From the NCBI GenBank assembly GCA_000967895.1, contig FO203512.1, positions 3,471,531 through 3,535,530 of the forward strand: a DNA stretch of 64,000 bases, read 5' to 3'. The notes beneath the pieces were generated by a model. The model did not search any database. It had not been told where the DNA came from and worked only from the letters and a program-made list of their open reading frames with translations. The translations under genes and the position numbers were made by a program. Position 1 is the first letter of the stretch, and each line of letters starts with the position of its first letter. Below are positions 44,156 to 52,573 of the stretch, one piece after another. Source of the stretch: Oleispira antarctica RB-8. GTDB lineage: Bacteria; Pseudomonadota; Gammaproteobacteria; Pseudomonadales; Oceanobacteraceae.

Positions 44156-44668
44156 TTGAACAGTATTGAAGCCGTCTTAGTTGCCTTGCGCCGTGTTATC
44201 CGCGCTACCGACTTACACTCTAAGCACCTTGCTAAAACCACAGGTTTAACCGCACCACAGATTTTGCTATTGCAAACAATCCGTGACCAAGGAGAGGTGA
44301 CCATTGGTGAAATTGCCAATGAGATGAGCTTGAGCCAAGCAACAGTGACGACGATTATCGATCGCTTAGAAAAGCGCGGTTTGGTTTATCGCCAGCGTTC
44401 AAAAACAGATAAGCGTAAGGTGCATGCACATTTAACCGATGAAGCGGTTGAGACACTGAAAAGTGCGCCGATTCCCTTGCAAGACCAATTTGCTCGCCAA
44501 TATGCAGACTTACAAGAATGGGAACAGACGATGATTATTTCGTCTTTGCAACGCGTTGCTGAGATGATGAACGCACAGCATATTGATGCTTCACCAGTGC
44601 TGTATGTCGGTACATTCGATAAACAGGCAAATGCCGAAGAAAAACCGATTGAATATCCTAAAAGCTAA
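44156..44668 (+). CDS. ectR: MarR-family regulator EctR
   Basis: The 170-aa winged-helix protein belongs to the EctR group that controls ectABC. MarR features are GLTAPQILLLQTIRDQGEVT, the recognition helix SLSQATVTTIIDRLEKRGLV and wing RQRSKTDKRKVHAHL. Two TTG codons compete as start (44150 and 44156); the second is preferred because AGAGG then lies 7 bp upstream and the protein begins MNSIEAV. It is divergent from ectA and convergent with the LysR gene, with a 4-bp overlap of ends. Confidence 0.9.
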   Translation: MNSIEAVLVALRRVIRATDLHSKHLAKTTGLTAPQILLLQTIRDQGEVTIGEIANEMSLSQATVTTIIDRLEKRGLVYRQRSKTDKRKVHAHLTDEAVETLKSAPIPLQDQFARQYADLQEWEQTMIISSLQRVAEMMNAQHIDASPVLYVGTFDKQANAEEKPIEYPKS

Positions 44669-45510
44669 ACCGACCAGTAATCCAATGTTTTGGATTGCTG
44701 CTTTAATGCATACGTAAATCGAGAAAGTGCCTCAGACACCGCTTGCTCACCATAAAGTAAATAAACAGGGTAGCTAAATTCTGGCGCCCCAACGACTCGC
44801 TCCAACTCACCACTGGCTAAATACTTTTGCACCACTCGGGTGCGAAAATAACCATTCCCTCCCTGACTTAACATCACTTTTAGCGCTAATGGCCCCAAGT
44901 TAGTTTTAAATCCTTGCTGCCTTGGGTGTGGCAATACTGCGTCGTATTGCGCTTTGAATTCGTTACCCCAATCAATAAACAGATTAGGCAGGGGCTCTTT
45001 CGTTGATCGCACATGAATGAGCTTTTCTTCCATTAGCAACTCCACGACAAGGTTAGAGCGATAGTGCGGCTTATGCACCAGTACGGCATCTAATAAGCCT
45101 TGATCGAGCTGTTTAATCAGCAGCGACTCTTCTTCTATGCGCGCATCAAAAACGATGTTTTGTTTTTCTACCAAGAGCTGATTAATGGTTTCGACTAAGA
45201 GTGGATTCCATAAACTGTTTTCTACCCCCACGACCAACCCTGGGGCCGCCTCGCTGGGTTTTGATAAGTCGAGCTTGGCTCGCTGCCAGGTAAAAACTAG
45301 GTTTTTAGCGTGCTCAACAAAGCGCTCTCCCTCCTGAGTCAAAGAAGCCCCCGCTCGATTGCGAATAAATAAACGACAACCTAAAGACTCTTCAAGACTT
45401 TTAACCCGAGCGGTCACGGTGGTTTGAGTGACATGCAGTCGTTTAGCAGCCTCCTGAAAGCTGCCTGCACTCATAATCTCTAAAAATGTTTTGGCTAGCT
45501 GAATGTCCAT
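44665..45510 (-). CDS. LysR-family transcriptional regulator
   Basis: A 281-aa regulator from the ATG at 45510, with GAGGAG just upstream. The N-terminal HTH reads AKTFLEIMSAGSFQEAAKRL then HVTQTTVTARVKSLEESLG, followed by a periplasmic-binding-like effector domain (about residues 90-281). It is divergent from the HPP-family gene (171 bp between starts), the classic LysR/target arrangement, so it may control that transporter. Effector unknown. Confidence 0.85.
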   Translation of the reverse strand: MDIQLAKTFLEIMSAGSFQEAAKRLHVTQTTVTARVKSLEESLGCRLFIRNRAGASLTQEGERFVEHAKNLVFTWQRAKLDLSKPSEAAPGLVVGVENSLWNPLLVETINQLLVEKQNIVFDARIEEESLLIKQLDQGLLDAVLVHKPHYRSNLVVELLMEEKLIHVRSTKEPLPNLFIDWGNEFKAQYDAVLPHPRQQGFKTNLGPLALKVMLSQGGNGYFRTRVVQKYLASGELERVVGAPEFSYPVYLLYGEQAVSEALSRFTYALKQQSKTLDYWSV

Positions 45511-45680
45511 TTTTCTCCTCATTCACTCTGACATACCGACATGAATCCACTCGTGCATCCATTCACATACATTTTAAATATCAATATAAATGCTATTAAA
45601 CTTCATTAATATTAATTATGCAGCATAAATATGCACCTTTATAATGCGCACAGCTTAAATTTGAACCAAAAAGAAGCATC

Positions 45681-46496
45681 ATGAAACAAACATTGGCAGG
45701 CATACATCGTTTTATTAAAGAATGCATGAAAACCCTTGGGGTCGAAAACAATACGACTTTGCACAGTGAAAAATACATTTCAGCAATCGGTGTTTTCATC
45801 AGCATGGCGGGCTGCTATCAAATTACTCAGTATTCGCTCTCTGACGAAAGCACGCATTTGTTTGTCGCCTCAATGGCGGCCAGTGCGGTGCTTTTATTTG
45901 CCGTGCCTCACGGTGCATTGTCGCAGCCATGGCCATTAATTATGGGCAATATTTTATCAGCAGTGATCGGTGTCGCTTGTTATAAGTTTTTGGGAAATAC
46001 CTTAATCAGCGCCTGTGTTGCGGTGAGTGTCAGTGTATTGGTGATGTATTATTTAGGCTGTTTGCACCCACCGGGCGGCGCGACGGCTTTTTTTGCCGTA
46101 ACGTCTGGGGCTGATGTACACACATTAGGGTTTGATTTTGTTTGGTTAGTGATCGCCGCCAACATTGCTTGTTTGTTAGTGGTTGCGATTGTGTATAACG
46201 GTTTCTTTCACTGGCGCCGCTACCCTGCGCATTTATTTCAAGCGACTGATGCTAAAAAAGACAATGCCTCTATTGCCTCTGTAGGTCTTGCGAGTGCAGG
46301 GATTTCAGAGAAAGACATTACTGTAGCCCTGCAGCAGACCAATTCTTTTATTGACGTGACTCCCGATGACTTAATGGCTATTTTTGAATCAGCTTCCCTG
46401 CAGGCTAAAAGCAGACAAGCGGTGCAAGCTGCTTTAAATAATAAGAAGCCTGCCAAGAAAATTGCTTTTAGAAGAATGTATAGCAGAGCAGGATAA
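45681..46496 (+). CDS. HPP-family membrane protein
   Basis: This 271-aa protein has four to five helices in its first 190 residues and the diagnostic HPPGGATAFFAVTSG segment. A soluble C-terminal region (about 190-271) includes EKDITVALQQTNSFIDVTPDDLMAIF. HPP proteins are small integral membrane proteins; plant members move nitrite in plastids, but bacterial substrates are mostly untested. It is divergent from a LysR gene. Confidence 0.83.
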   Translation: MKQTLAGIHRFIKECMKTLGVENNTTLHSEKYISAIGVFISMAGCYQITQYSLSDESTHLFVASMAASAVLLFAVPHGALSQPWPLIMGNILSAVIGVACYKFLGNTLISACVAVSVSVLVMYYLGCLHPPGGATAFFAVTSGADVHTLGFDFVWLVIAANIACLLVVAIVYNGFFHWRRYPAHLFQATDAKKDNASIASVGLASAGISEKDITVALQQTNSFIDVTPDDLMAIFESASLQAKSRQAVQAALNNKKPAKKIAFRRMYSRAG

Positions 46497-46578
46497 GTAG
46501 GGTCCTTTCTAGCTTTCTGATAAACTGCGGCCATTTACCGTTCGGCTAATGGCCATCTTCATCAGAAAGGATTTAGAC

Positions 46579-47481
46579 ATGTCTGCAATCAATCTTGAAT
46601 TTCACCAAGCCCCTGGCATCGCCTGCGCGATGGCCAAGGCTTTATTTCTGCGCCGCAAAGGCTTTAAAGCGGAAGTCGGTATGCCAGAGATCAATGCAAG
46701 TTGGTATGGCGCTCAAGCCGACCAAGGCGCACTAAAAGATTATTGCGAAACCCTAGACATTGAGTTCACGAACACCCTGCCTGTACTTTATCCTCACGTA
46801 ATGGCTGGCGGCATGCACATGCACATGCTGACCCATAAAGTTTTCCCTATTGGCTTGCTAGGTGCTGTGCATCTTAAAAATACCATCACCCAACATAAAG
46901 CCATCGCGATTAGCGACAAGATGGATATTCACGCGCAAATGGGAGGTTTCCGCTTAACGGCCAAAGGCGTTGAGTTTGATTTCACGACTCAAGTTAAAAT
47001 TGCCGATGACGTTGTTTGGGAAGAGTTAAGTATTTACTTTATGGCTGGTAAATTTGGTGGCAAAGAAAATCCTTCAACAGAAACAAGTTTTGATCTCGCC
47101 AGTTTAGATAATATGTCCGATGTTGCATCGTGGTCTGTTCCCAAAAATCGTGGTAAAAAATATGCGAGTATTAGTGGCGACTACAACCCAATTCATACCT
47201 CTAAATACCTTGCTAAGTTATTTGGTTTTAAACGCGATATCGCTCATGGTTTCGGTATTTTGGCGCAAGCCGTTAATCAATCTGAATTAGCCAACAAGAC
47301 GAATATCTCAGCTGGAAAATGCCAAGTGGATGTTATTTTTAAAGGTCCTCTTTATCTAGAAAATGATGCAAGCTTGAAGCAAGCAGCCGATGCGGTTTCT
47401 GATACTCAAGAACAGCGCTTTGATTTATTTTCAGGTTCAAATCCTAAGCCCAGCATTTGTGCCAGCATAAAAAGTTTATAA
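46579..47481 (+). CDS. MaoC-like (hot-dog fold) hydratase-domain protein
   Basis: The 300-aa product from the ATG at 46579 (AGAAAGGA upstream) has a C-terminal MaoC domain with the hydratase-like SISGDYNPIHTSKYLAKLFG segment and HGFGILAQAV, in which Asp and His are the expected catalytic pair. The N-terminal half looks like a degenerate second hot-dog domain, as in proteins acting on enoyl-CoA. It probably handles a CoA-linked substrate. It is monocistronic. Confidence 0.75.
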   Translation: MSAINLEFHQAPGIACAMAKALFLRRKGFKAEVGMPEINASWYGAQADQGALKDYCETLDIEFTNTLPVLYPHVMAGGMHMHMLTHKVFPIGLLGAVHLKNTITQHKAIAISDKMDIHAQMGGFRLTAKGVEFDFTTQVKIADDVVWEELSIYFMAGKFGGKENPSTETSFDLASLDNMSDVASWSVPKNRGKKYASISGDYNPIHTSKYLAKLFGFKRDIAHGFGILAQAVNQSELANKTNISAGKCQVDVIFKGPLYLENDASLKQAADAVSDTQEQRFDLFSGSNPKPSICASIKSL

Positions 47482-47530
47482 CTTCATATAAACCGATGAG
47501 TGAAGCACTCTGATAGTAAACCACTCTAGT

Positions 47531-47562
47531 AAACCTCTTTGATTATCCAATCAGAGAGGTTT
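47531..47562 (+). terminator. Hairpin terminator after the MaoC-like gene
   Basis: AAACCTCT-T-TGATT (47531-47544) pairs with AATCA-G-AGAGGTTT (47549-47562) around ATCC. The following T tract is short, so strength is moderate. Confidence 0.6.
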
Positions 47563-47624
47563 ATTGCTTTACGATTCAACCGCATTAAGTTCAACCGAAT
47601 AGTATCTCGCATAAAGAATACTTC

Positions 47625-47639
47625 GCACAAAGAAAGTGC
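47625..47639. promoter_or_regulatory. NtrC-like binding site upstream of amt
   Basis: GCAC-N7-GTGC matches the NtrC operator spacing seen at enterobacterial glnA. It lies about 180 bp upstream of the predicted sigma-54 transcription start, a normal enhancer distance. Confidence 0.5.
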
Positions 47640-47780
47640 CACTCTGTTAAAGATGCCATATTACAGTGCTTGTTTTTAATTCTATCACTACTAATTCAGC
47701 CCGCGCTTTGCACTCAGACAAACTTCGAACTTTCCTATAAAGTCCTATCGACTGGCGCCTGTCATAAATAAATATATGAA

Positions 47781-47796
47781 TGGCACACTAGTTGCT
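47781..47796 (+). promoter_or_regulatory. Sigma-54 promoter of amt
   Basis: TGGCACACTAGTTGCT matches the consensus TGGCAC-N5-TTGCW, with GG and GC exactly 10 bases apart. The predicted start is near 47807, about 31 bp before the amt start codon. Fits nitrogen-limitation control. Confidence 0.8.
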
Positions 47797-47837
47797 CTCC
47801 TTAACCATCCTTTCACTACCACCCAGGTAGTAAAGCA

Positions 47838-49160
47838 TTGACCGAGGATAGGCCTATTAAAACATTACTTTTTTTCAGTTTAACTTTTTTATCAACGCAC
47901 GTTTTTGCTAGCGATAGCATTGTCGACTTAAAATTAAATACCCTTTGGGTGGTCTTTGCTGCGATTCTTGTCTTCTTCATGCAAGCGGGATTTGCGTTAT
48001 TAGAAAGTGGTATGTCACGATCAAAAAATGCAGTCAATGTAATGATGAAAAATTACATGGATGTGTGTTTAGCCAGTTTGATTTTTTGGCTTGTAGGTTT
48101 TGGTATTATGTTTGGTAATAACTCAAGCGGATTTATTGGCGAAGATAACTTTGCTCTAAGCTTTGCATTAATTGATACCGCCCCTTGGGACTATACTTTA
48201 TTACTTTTTCAGACAATGTTTGCTGCTACAGCAGTTACTATTTGCAGTGGAGCAATGGCCGAGCGCACTAAATACAATGCTTACTTAGTGGCGGCGTGCA
48301 TCATCATCGCTATCATTTATCCTATTTTTGGAAGCTGGGTATGGGGAGGGTTTTATGGCGGCAGTGGTTGGTTAGCCGATATGGGCTTTATCGATTTTGC
48401 GGGTTCTACCGTTGTGCATTCTATCGGCGCTTGGTGCGCACTTGCTGGCATCATTATATTAGGCCCTAGACTAGGTCGCTTTGATCCCGAGACCGGTGAA
48501 GCACGAGAAATTCCAGGACATAATTTATCTCTTGTCGCGTTAGGTGGTTTTATTCTTTGGTTAGGTTGGTTTGGGTTTAATGGTGGCAGTACATTAAAGG
48601 CTGATAGCTCGATCGGCTTGATTGTACTCAATACTCAACTGGCTGCTTCTGCCGGTGCTTTAGGCGCACTAATTTCAAGTCGCTTAGCGGGCTCTCCTGT
48701 TTTATTAACATCAACAATTAATGGCAGTATTGCAGGGTTAGTCGGCATAACCGCGGGCTGCGCCACCATGAGTCCTGGTTTTGCAATTATCACGGGGTTC
48801 ATTGCCGGTGCGATTTCGATATGGGGCGCTAAGGGGTTATTAAAAATGAAGCTTGATGACGTGGTGGGTGCAATTCCTGTGCATGGTTTTGCGGGAATTT
48901 GGGGAACCCTTGCGGCCGGTTTATTTATTACCGGTGATCTTTTTAATTGGGACCAAGCTCTCATTCAATTATTAGGTATAACGGTCGCATTTTTCTGGGC
49001 ATTCCCTAGCGCTCTTCTTATTTTTTATGTGATTGATAAAACGATAGGTTTACGTGCGAGCAGTCAACATGAGCAACAAGGTCTAGATTTTACCGAACAT
49101 GATGAGGTGGGTTACCCAGAATTTAACCAGTCAGTCACTTATCATAAGGGGGCTTTATGA
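47838..49160 (+). CDS. amt: Ammonium transporter (Amt family)
   Basis: A 440-aa inner-membrane transporter with an apparent signal peptide (FSLTFLSTHVFAS) and 11 predicted helices. Family signatures include MKNYMDVCLASLIFWLVGFG, FAGSTVVHSIGAWCALAGII and PVHGFAGIWGTLAAGLF, with the twin pore histidines in the last two. No ATG is available; the start is likely the TTG at 47838, with AGG 9 bp upstream. Unusually, the gene coupled downstream is not a GlnK-type PII protein but an unknown 216-aa protein whose ATG overlaps the amt stop. Confidence 0.92.
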   Translation: MTEDRPIKTLLFFSLTFLSTHVFASDSIVDLKLNTLWVVFAAILVFFMQAGFALLESGMSRSKNAVNVMMKNYMDVCLASLIFWLVGFGIMFGNNSSGFIGEDNFALSFALIDTAPWDYTLLLFQTMFAATAVTICSGAMAERTKYNAYLVAACIIIAIIYPIFGSWVWGGFYGGSGWLADMGFIDFAGSTVVHSIGAWCALAGIIILGPRLGRFDPETGEAREIPGHNLSLVALGGFILWLGWFGFNGGSTLKADSSIGLIVLNTQLAASAGALGALISSRLAGSPVLLTSTINGSIAGLVGITAGCATMSPGFAIITGFIAGAISIWGAKGLLKMKLDDVVGAIPVHGFAGIWGTLAAGLFITGDLFNWDQALIQLLGITVAFFWAFPSALLIFYVIDKTIGLRASSQHEQQGLDFTEHDEVGYPEFNQSVTYHKGAL

Positions 49161-49807
49161 AACTTGAATATAAACGTCGAGCGATCTACACCGTATTATC
49201 CGAAGTGATTAGTGAGCAAGATTTATTGGATACCATGTGGCATTGGCAAAATACGTATTCCGAAAAATCTCACTTTGAACTCAATCACTTTTTATCTGAC
49301 TGTAAAAATATTTCTGAAATTGCGAGTAATAGAAGCTGGTTGTATCGAAAAATAATTGCTTTATTAATAACAGAAGAAAAGGAACTTAAGCAAGACCCTT
49401 TACCCTTGATGCTAGCTTACAAGGAAGACAAGCTAAGCGTTAATAACGACATATCAAATAATCGTGAGAATTGGTCAGAAATTTTTACTACCGTTATGAT
49501 CGAGTTATTTTCTAAATTGCGTTCAGACACTGAACGCTCCGTTTCACGCTATGTTACTCAGCACGCAATTAAACTCGATCTGCCTCAATCTCTCGTGCAC
49601 TCGCTTCATGTCTGGACAGATAAAAAAGAGACGATTGATGCCCATGAAGCAGATCGGGCACAGTTACAAAAATTGCTAAACCTTACGTACATTGCGCTCT
49701 GTGAATACATAGGTCCCATTAAGGCCGACCTGTCTTTAAGTAATGCGATTAAAGAAGCGAGCTTTGTTCATAATCGCAGTGAACTCGATGCACGATTGTT
49801 ATTATGA
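49157..49807 (+). CDS. Unknown soluble protein translationally coupled to amt
   Basis: I do not recognise this 216-aa protein. It has no signal peptide or membrane segment, and is mostly helical and charged, with tryptophans at LLDTMWHWQNTYSEK and a central ENWSEIFTTVMIELFSKLRS helix. Its ATG overlaps the amt stop by 4 bp (ATGA), and it would be driven by the same sigma-54 promoter. A role in ammonium sensing or Amt regulation is inferred from position. Its end overlaps the convergent MocR gene by 6 bp. Confidence 0.72.
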   Translation: MKLEYKRRAIYTVLSEVISEQDLLDTMWHWQNTYSEKSHFELNHFLSDCKNISEIASNRSWLYRKIIALLITEEKELKQDPLPLMLAYKEDKLSVNNDISNNRENWSEIFTTVMIELFSKLRSDTERSVSRYVTQHAIKLDLPQSLVHSLHVWTDKKETIDAHEADRAQLQKLLNLTYIALCEYIGPIKADLSLSNAIKEASFVHNRSELDARLLL

Positions 49808-51262
49808 TTCGTGCATTATTCGATATGCCAATTCACCTAATTTAACGATGGCGTCTTTTACTTTATCATCCCAAGGCGTTGCGCAGTTTAATCGAATGTA
49901 ATTTTTAAACTGATCACTGTTAGAGAAAATATCTCCAGGGACGATCGAAATAGATTCTGCTTGCGCCAGGTGTAATAGTTCAATTGAGCTAACCTGCTCG
50001 GGCAAACAAATCCACAAAATAAATCCTCCTGCAGGCACTGATAAACGAGTTCCTTTGGGGAAATAATATCGAACCGCTTGAGAAAATAATTTTATATTGC
50101 CGGTAACCATCTGACGTAAGTTACGCAGATGTTTATCATAATGGCCATTTTGCAAATACGACGCCATCGTCAGTTGCGGCAAACTGCTCGTCGCCATCGT
50201 ACTGAATCTTTGAGCTTGTATTACCAACGCTTTATTTCGCCCCGGTATGCACCAACCAATACGTAACCCTGGCCCTACTGTTTTAGAATAGGAAGAGCAA
50301 TACATAACGCGATCATCGCTATCATGCGTTTTCAAAACCGTATTAACAGGCTCACTGCCGGCTTTCACATCCATACTATTATCAAGCGGCATTTCGCCAT
50401 AAATATCATCTTCAATAATTTGGCAGTCATATTGACGCGCAAGCTCAATCAGTTGCTTTTGCTTCTCGGTACTGATGCTACTTCCTGAAGGATTACTATA
50501 ACGACTGGTAACCATAATCGCTTTAATTGGCCATTGATCTAATGCTAGCTTTAACGCATCAATACTAATCCCTCGGCTAGGATCAGTAGGAATTTCAATA
50601 ACTTTTAAGCCACGCAGTTTTGCCATTTGTAAAAAACCATAATAACAAGGGGATTCAACCGCAATAATATCGCCGCGCTGAGTCGCGCTGCTTAGGCACA
50701 AATGCAAGGCTTCTGAACACCCCTGAGTAATCACGATATCATCCGCATGGCAGCGCAAACCCACATCGCGCATACGCAATGCAATTTGCGCACGTAAACT
50801 TTCTAAGCCTGGAGAGAATTGATAATTAAATACTTCCTCCATATTAAAACGCGTCACTTTTTGCATATGGGTTTGCAAAGAGCGATAAGGCAAAAAAGAA
50901 TAATCAGGAATGGCACATCCTAAATCGACACTGCTTTTTACATTAACGTGTTCTAAAATATGATTGATCAACTCGGTCTTGGTAACAGCTTTAGGCTGCC
51001 CACCTTGAGAAACAGGCGGCGCTACCGGTTCATCATTTGCACCCTTTCTTACAAAATAACCCGCTTGTGGCTTCGCTCGAATCAAGCCTTGGTCTTCTAA
51101 CAATGCATAGGCTTGGCTAATCGTTGATATACTGACTTGTAGCTGTTTGCTGAGCTTGCGTACACTAGGGATTTTTTGCTCGGCCAGATAAACCCCTTGC
51201 TCAATGTCTAAAGCAATATCTTCGGCAACTTGTCGATACAAGGTGGTATTAGCGCTACTCAT
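49802..51262 (-). CDS. MocR-type GntR/aminotransferase fusion regulator
   Basis: The 486-aa protein starts at the ATG at 51262. Residues 1-75 are a GntR winged helix (ALDIEQG-type DIALDIEQGVYLAEQKIPSV, then LQVSISTISQAYALLEDQGL). A class-I PLP aminotransferase fold follows, with YSNPSGSSIS, IIEDDIYGE and the Schiff-base lysine in YCSSYSKTVGPGLRIGW. MocR proteins use the PLP domain as a sensor. It is divergent from the DMT exporter, with four matching half-sites between them, so it most likely controls that gene. Confidence 0.9.
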   Translation of the reverse strand: MSSANTTLYRQVAEDIALDIEQGVYLAEQKIPSVRKLSKQLQVSISTISQAYALLEDQGLIRAKPQAGYFVRKGANDEPVAPPVSQGGQPKAVTKTELINHILEHVNVKSSVDLGCAIPDYSFLPYRSLQTHMQKVTRFNMEEVFNYQFSPGLESLRAQIALRMRDVGLRCHADDIVITQGCSEALHLCLSSATQRGDIIAVESPCYYGFLQMAKLRGLKVIEIPTDPSRGISIDALKLALDQWPIKAIMVTSRYSNPSGSSISTEKQKQLIELARQYDCQIIEDDIYGEMPLDNSMDVKAGSEPVNTVLKTHDSDDRVMYCSSYSKTVGPGLRIGWCIPGRNKALVIQAQRFSTMATSSLPQLTMASYLQNGHYDKHLRNLRQMVTGNIKLFSQAVRYYFPKGTRLSVPAGGFILWICLPEQVSSIELLHLAQAESISIVPGDIFSNSDQFKNYIRLNCATPWDDKVKDAIVKLGELAYRIMHES

Positions 51263-51323
51263 GTGGCGTCTCTTTTTTACTATCAATGAAGCAATGGGTT
51301 TTATCTGACTAGACTATCAGTTC

Positions 51324-51395
51324 AACTGTACTGTATCGCAGTACAGTTCTTTTGTTTTGAACCAGTACAGTTGATATTCTAACCGAACTGTACTG
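51324..51395. promoter_or_regulatory. Four-half-site MocR operator
   Basis: AACTGTACTG at 51324-51333 and 51386-51395, and its complement CAGTACAGTT at 51339-51348 and 51363-51372, give four exact 10-bp half-sites. The first pair forms a perfect hairpin palindrome with TATCG between. They lie in the divergent region of the MocR and DMT genes. Confidence 0.82.
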
Positions 51396-51498
51396 CTTTT
51401 TATGCCTTCTGCTGCCTCTCTGAACCCACTTATATTTACGCCACACTGTTCAAGCTCAAGAAACGTTCTTGGCCAATCTAAAAACAGTGAGTAAAAAA

Positions 51499-52467
51499 AT
51501 GACAAGTCTAACGCGCTCCAACAATAATCTGGTGTCGACCTCTATCCAAGTCCCTCACGCGTCTACTGGCATTGCCAAAGGTTTTTTTGCTGTGGTTTTA
51601 TTCGCGATGACGATCCCGATGACTAAATTAGCATTGCCATTATTCAGCCCTGAACTCATTGCGGCTTGCCGTGCCTTTTTTGCGGGCTTACTCGCCTTAG
51701 TGGTTATCGGTCTTAATCGCTGGTCACTACCCGATAAGCAAACATGTGTTTGGATCGCCTTAGCAGGAGCAGGTGTTGTTGTTGGATTTCCCTACTTATT
51801 AAGTTATAGCCTAGTGAATTTATCGGCTGCCAATATGGGGGTTGTGTTAGCGGGTCTACCGTTAATGACGAGTCTATTTGCCGCTGTGATTATGAAAGAA
51901 CGCTATAGCCGGGGCTTCTGGATTTCATCGGCTCTAGGCGCGTTATTATTGCTGGCTTATTTTTTAACGGGTGTTTCATCCGCAGGCTGGAATATACAGA
52001 CGGCGGGGATTTTATGTTTAGTCCTCATGTTTGGCGGACTGGGTTATAGCGCTGGTGCAAAAGCGTCGCAAAGTCTTGGAGGATGGCAAACAATCTGCTG
52101 GATGTTGGTTTTATATTTACCCTTCTCTGCCATCGCGTTTGGCTATTACGCAGCTGACGAGGCTTTCATCAATCAGTTCACGCAAACAATAAACAACCCA
52201 GCTGAGCAACGTAGCTTTTGGATTTCGATAGCAGGCTTACTCTGGCTGGCAGTGATTAGCCAATGGTGGGGATTTCGTTTTTGGTATCAAGCGATGGCAG
52301 AAGCTGGAGCCGGCCGCATTAGCCAGATTCAATTATTACAGCCATTTTTCACGTTGTTTTTTGCAGTGATATTTTTAGGTGAGTCGTTTGCACTGGAGCA
52401 AGGGCTATTTGCTTTATTGATTGTCTTAGCGATTTGCGCTGCGCTGCGCTCTAAGTCATCATCTTAA
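51499..52467 (+). CDS. EamA-type DMT-superfamily transporter
   Basis: This 322-aa membrane protein has ten predicted helices in two EamA repeats: GFFAVVLFAMTIPMTKLAL begins the first and GAGRISQIQLLQPFFTLFFA lies in the second. The ATG at 51499 follows GTGAG; an upstream TTG at 51469 would add 10 polar residues and is unlikely. DMT exporters of this kind remove amino acids or related metabolites. The divergent MocR regulator suggests an amine or amino-acid substrate. Confidence 0.87.
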   Translation: MTSLTRSNNNLVSTSIQVPHASTGIAKGFFAVVLFAMTIPMTKLALPLFSPELIAACRAFFAGLLALVVIGLNRWSLPDKQTCVWIALAGAGVVVGFPYLLSYSLVNLSAANMGVVLAGLPLMTSLFAAVIMKERYSRGFWISSALGALLLLAYFLTGVSSAGWNIQTAGILCLVLMFGGLGYSAGAKASQSLGGWQTICWMLVLYLPFSAIAFGYYAADEAFINQFTQTINNPAEQRSFWISIAGLLWLAVISQWWGFRFWYQAMAEAGAGRISQIQLLQPFFTLFFAVIFLGESFALEQGLFALLIVLAICAALRSKSSS

Positions 52468-52517
52468 TAAGATTACAGGCCTTAAAAATTAAAGCGTAAA
52501 ATATTTAGTACGTTAAA

Positions 52518-52549
52518 AAAATCCCGGATCAAAGTGTCCGGGATTTTTA
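52518..52549. terminator. Bidirectional terminator
   Basis: AAAATCCCGGA (52518-52528) and TCCGGGATTTT (52537-52547) form an 11-bp stem around TCAAAGTG, with A and T runs on either side. It serves the convergent DMT and phospholipase-like genes. Confidence 0.92.
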
Positions 52550-52573
52550 TTCACTTAATAAATAACAACTATT

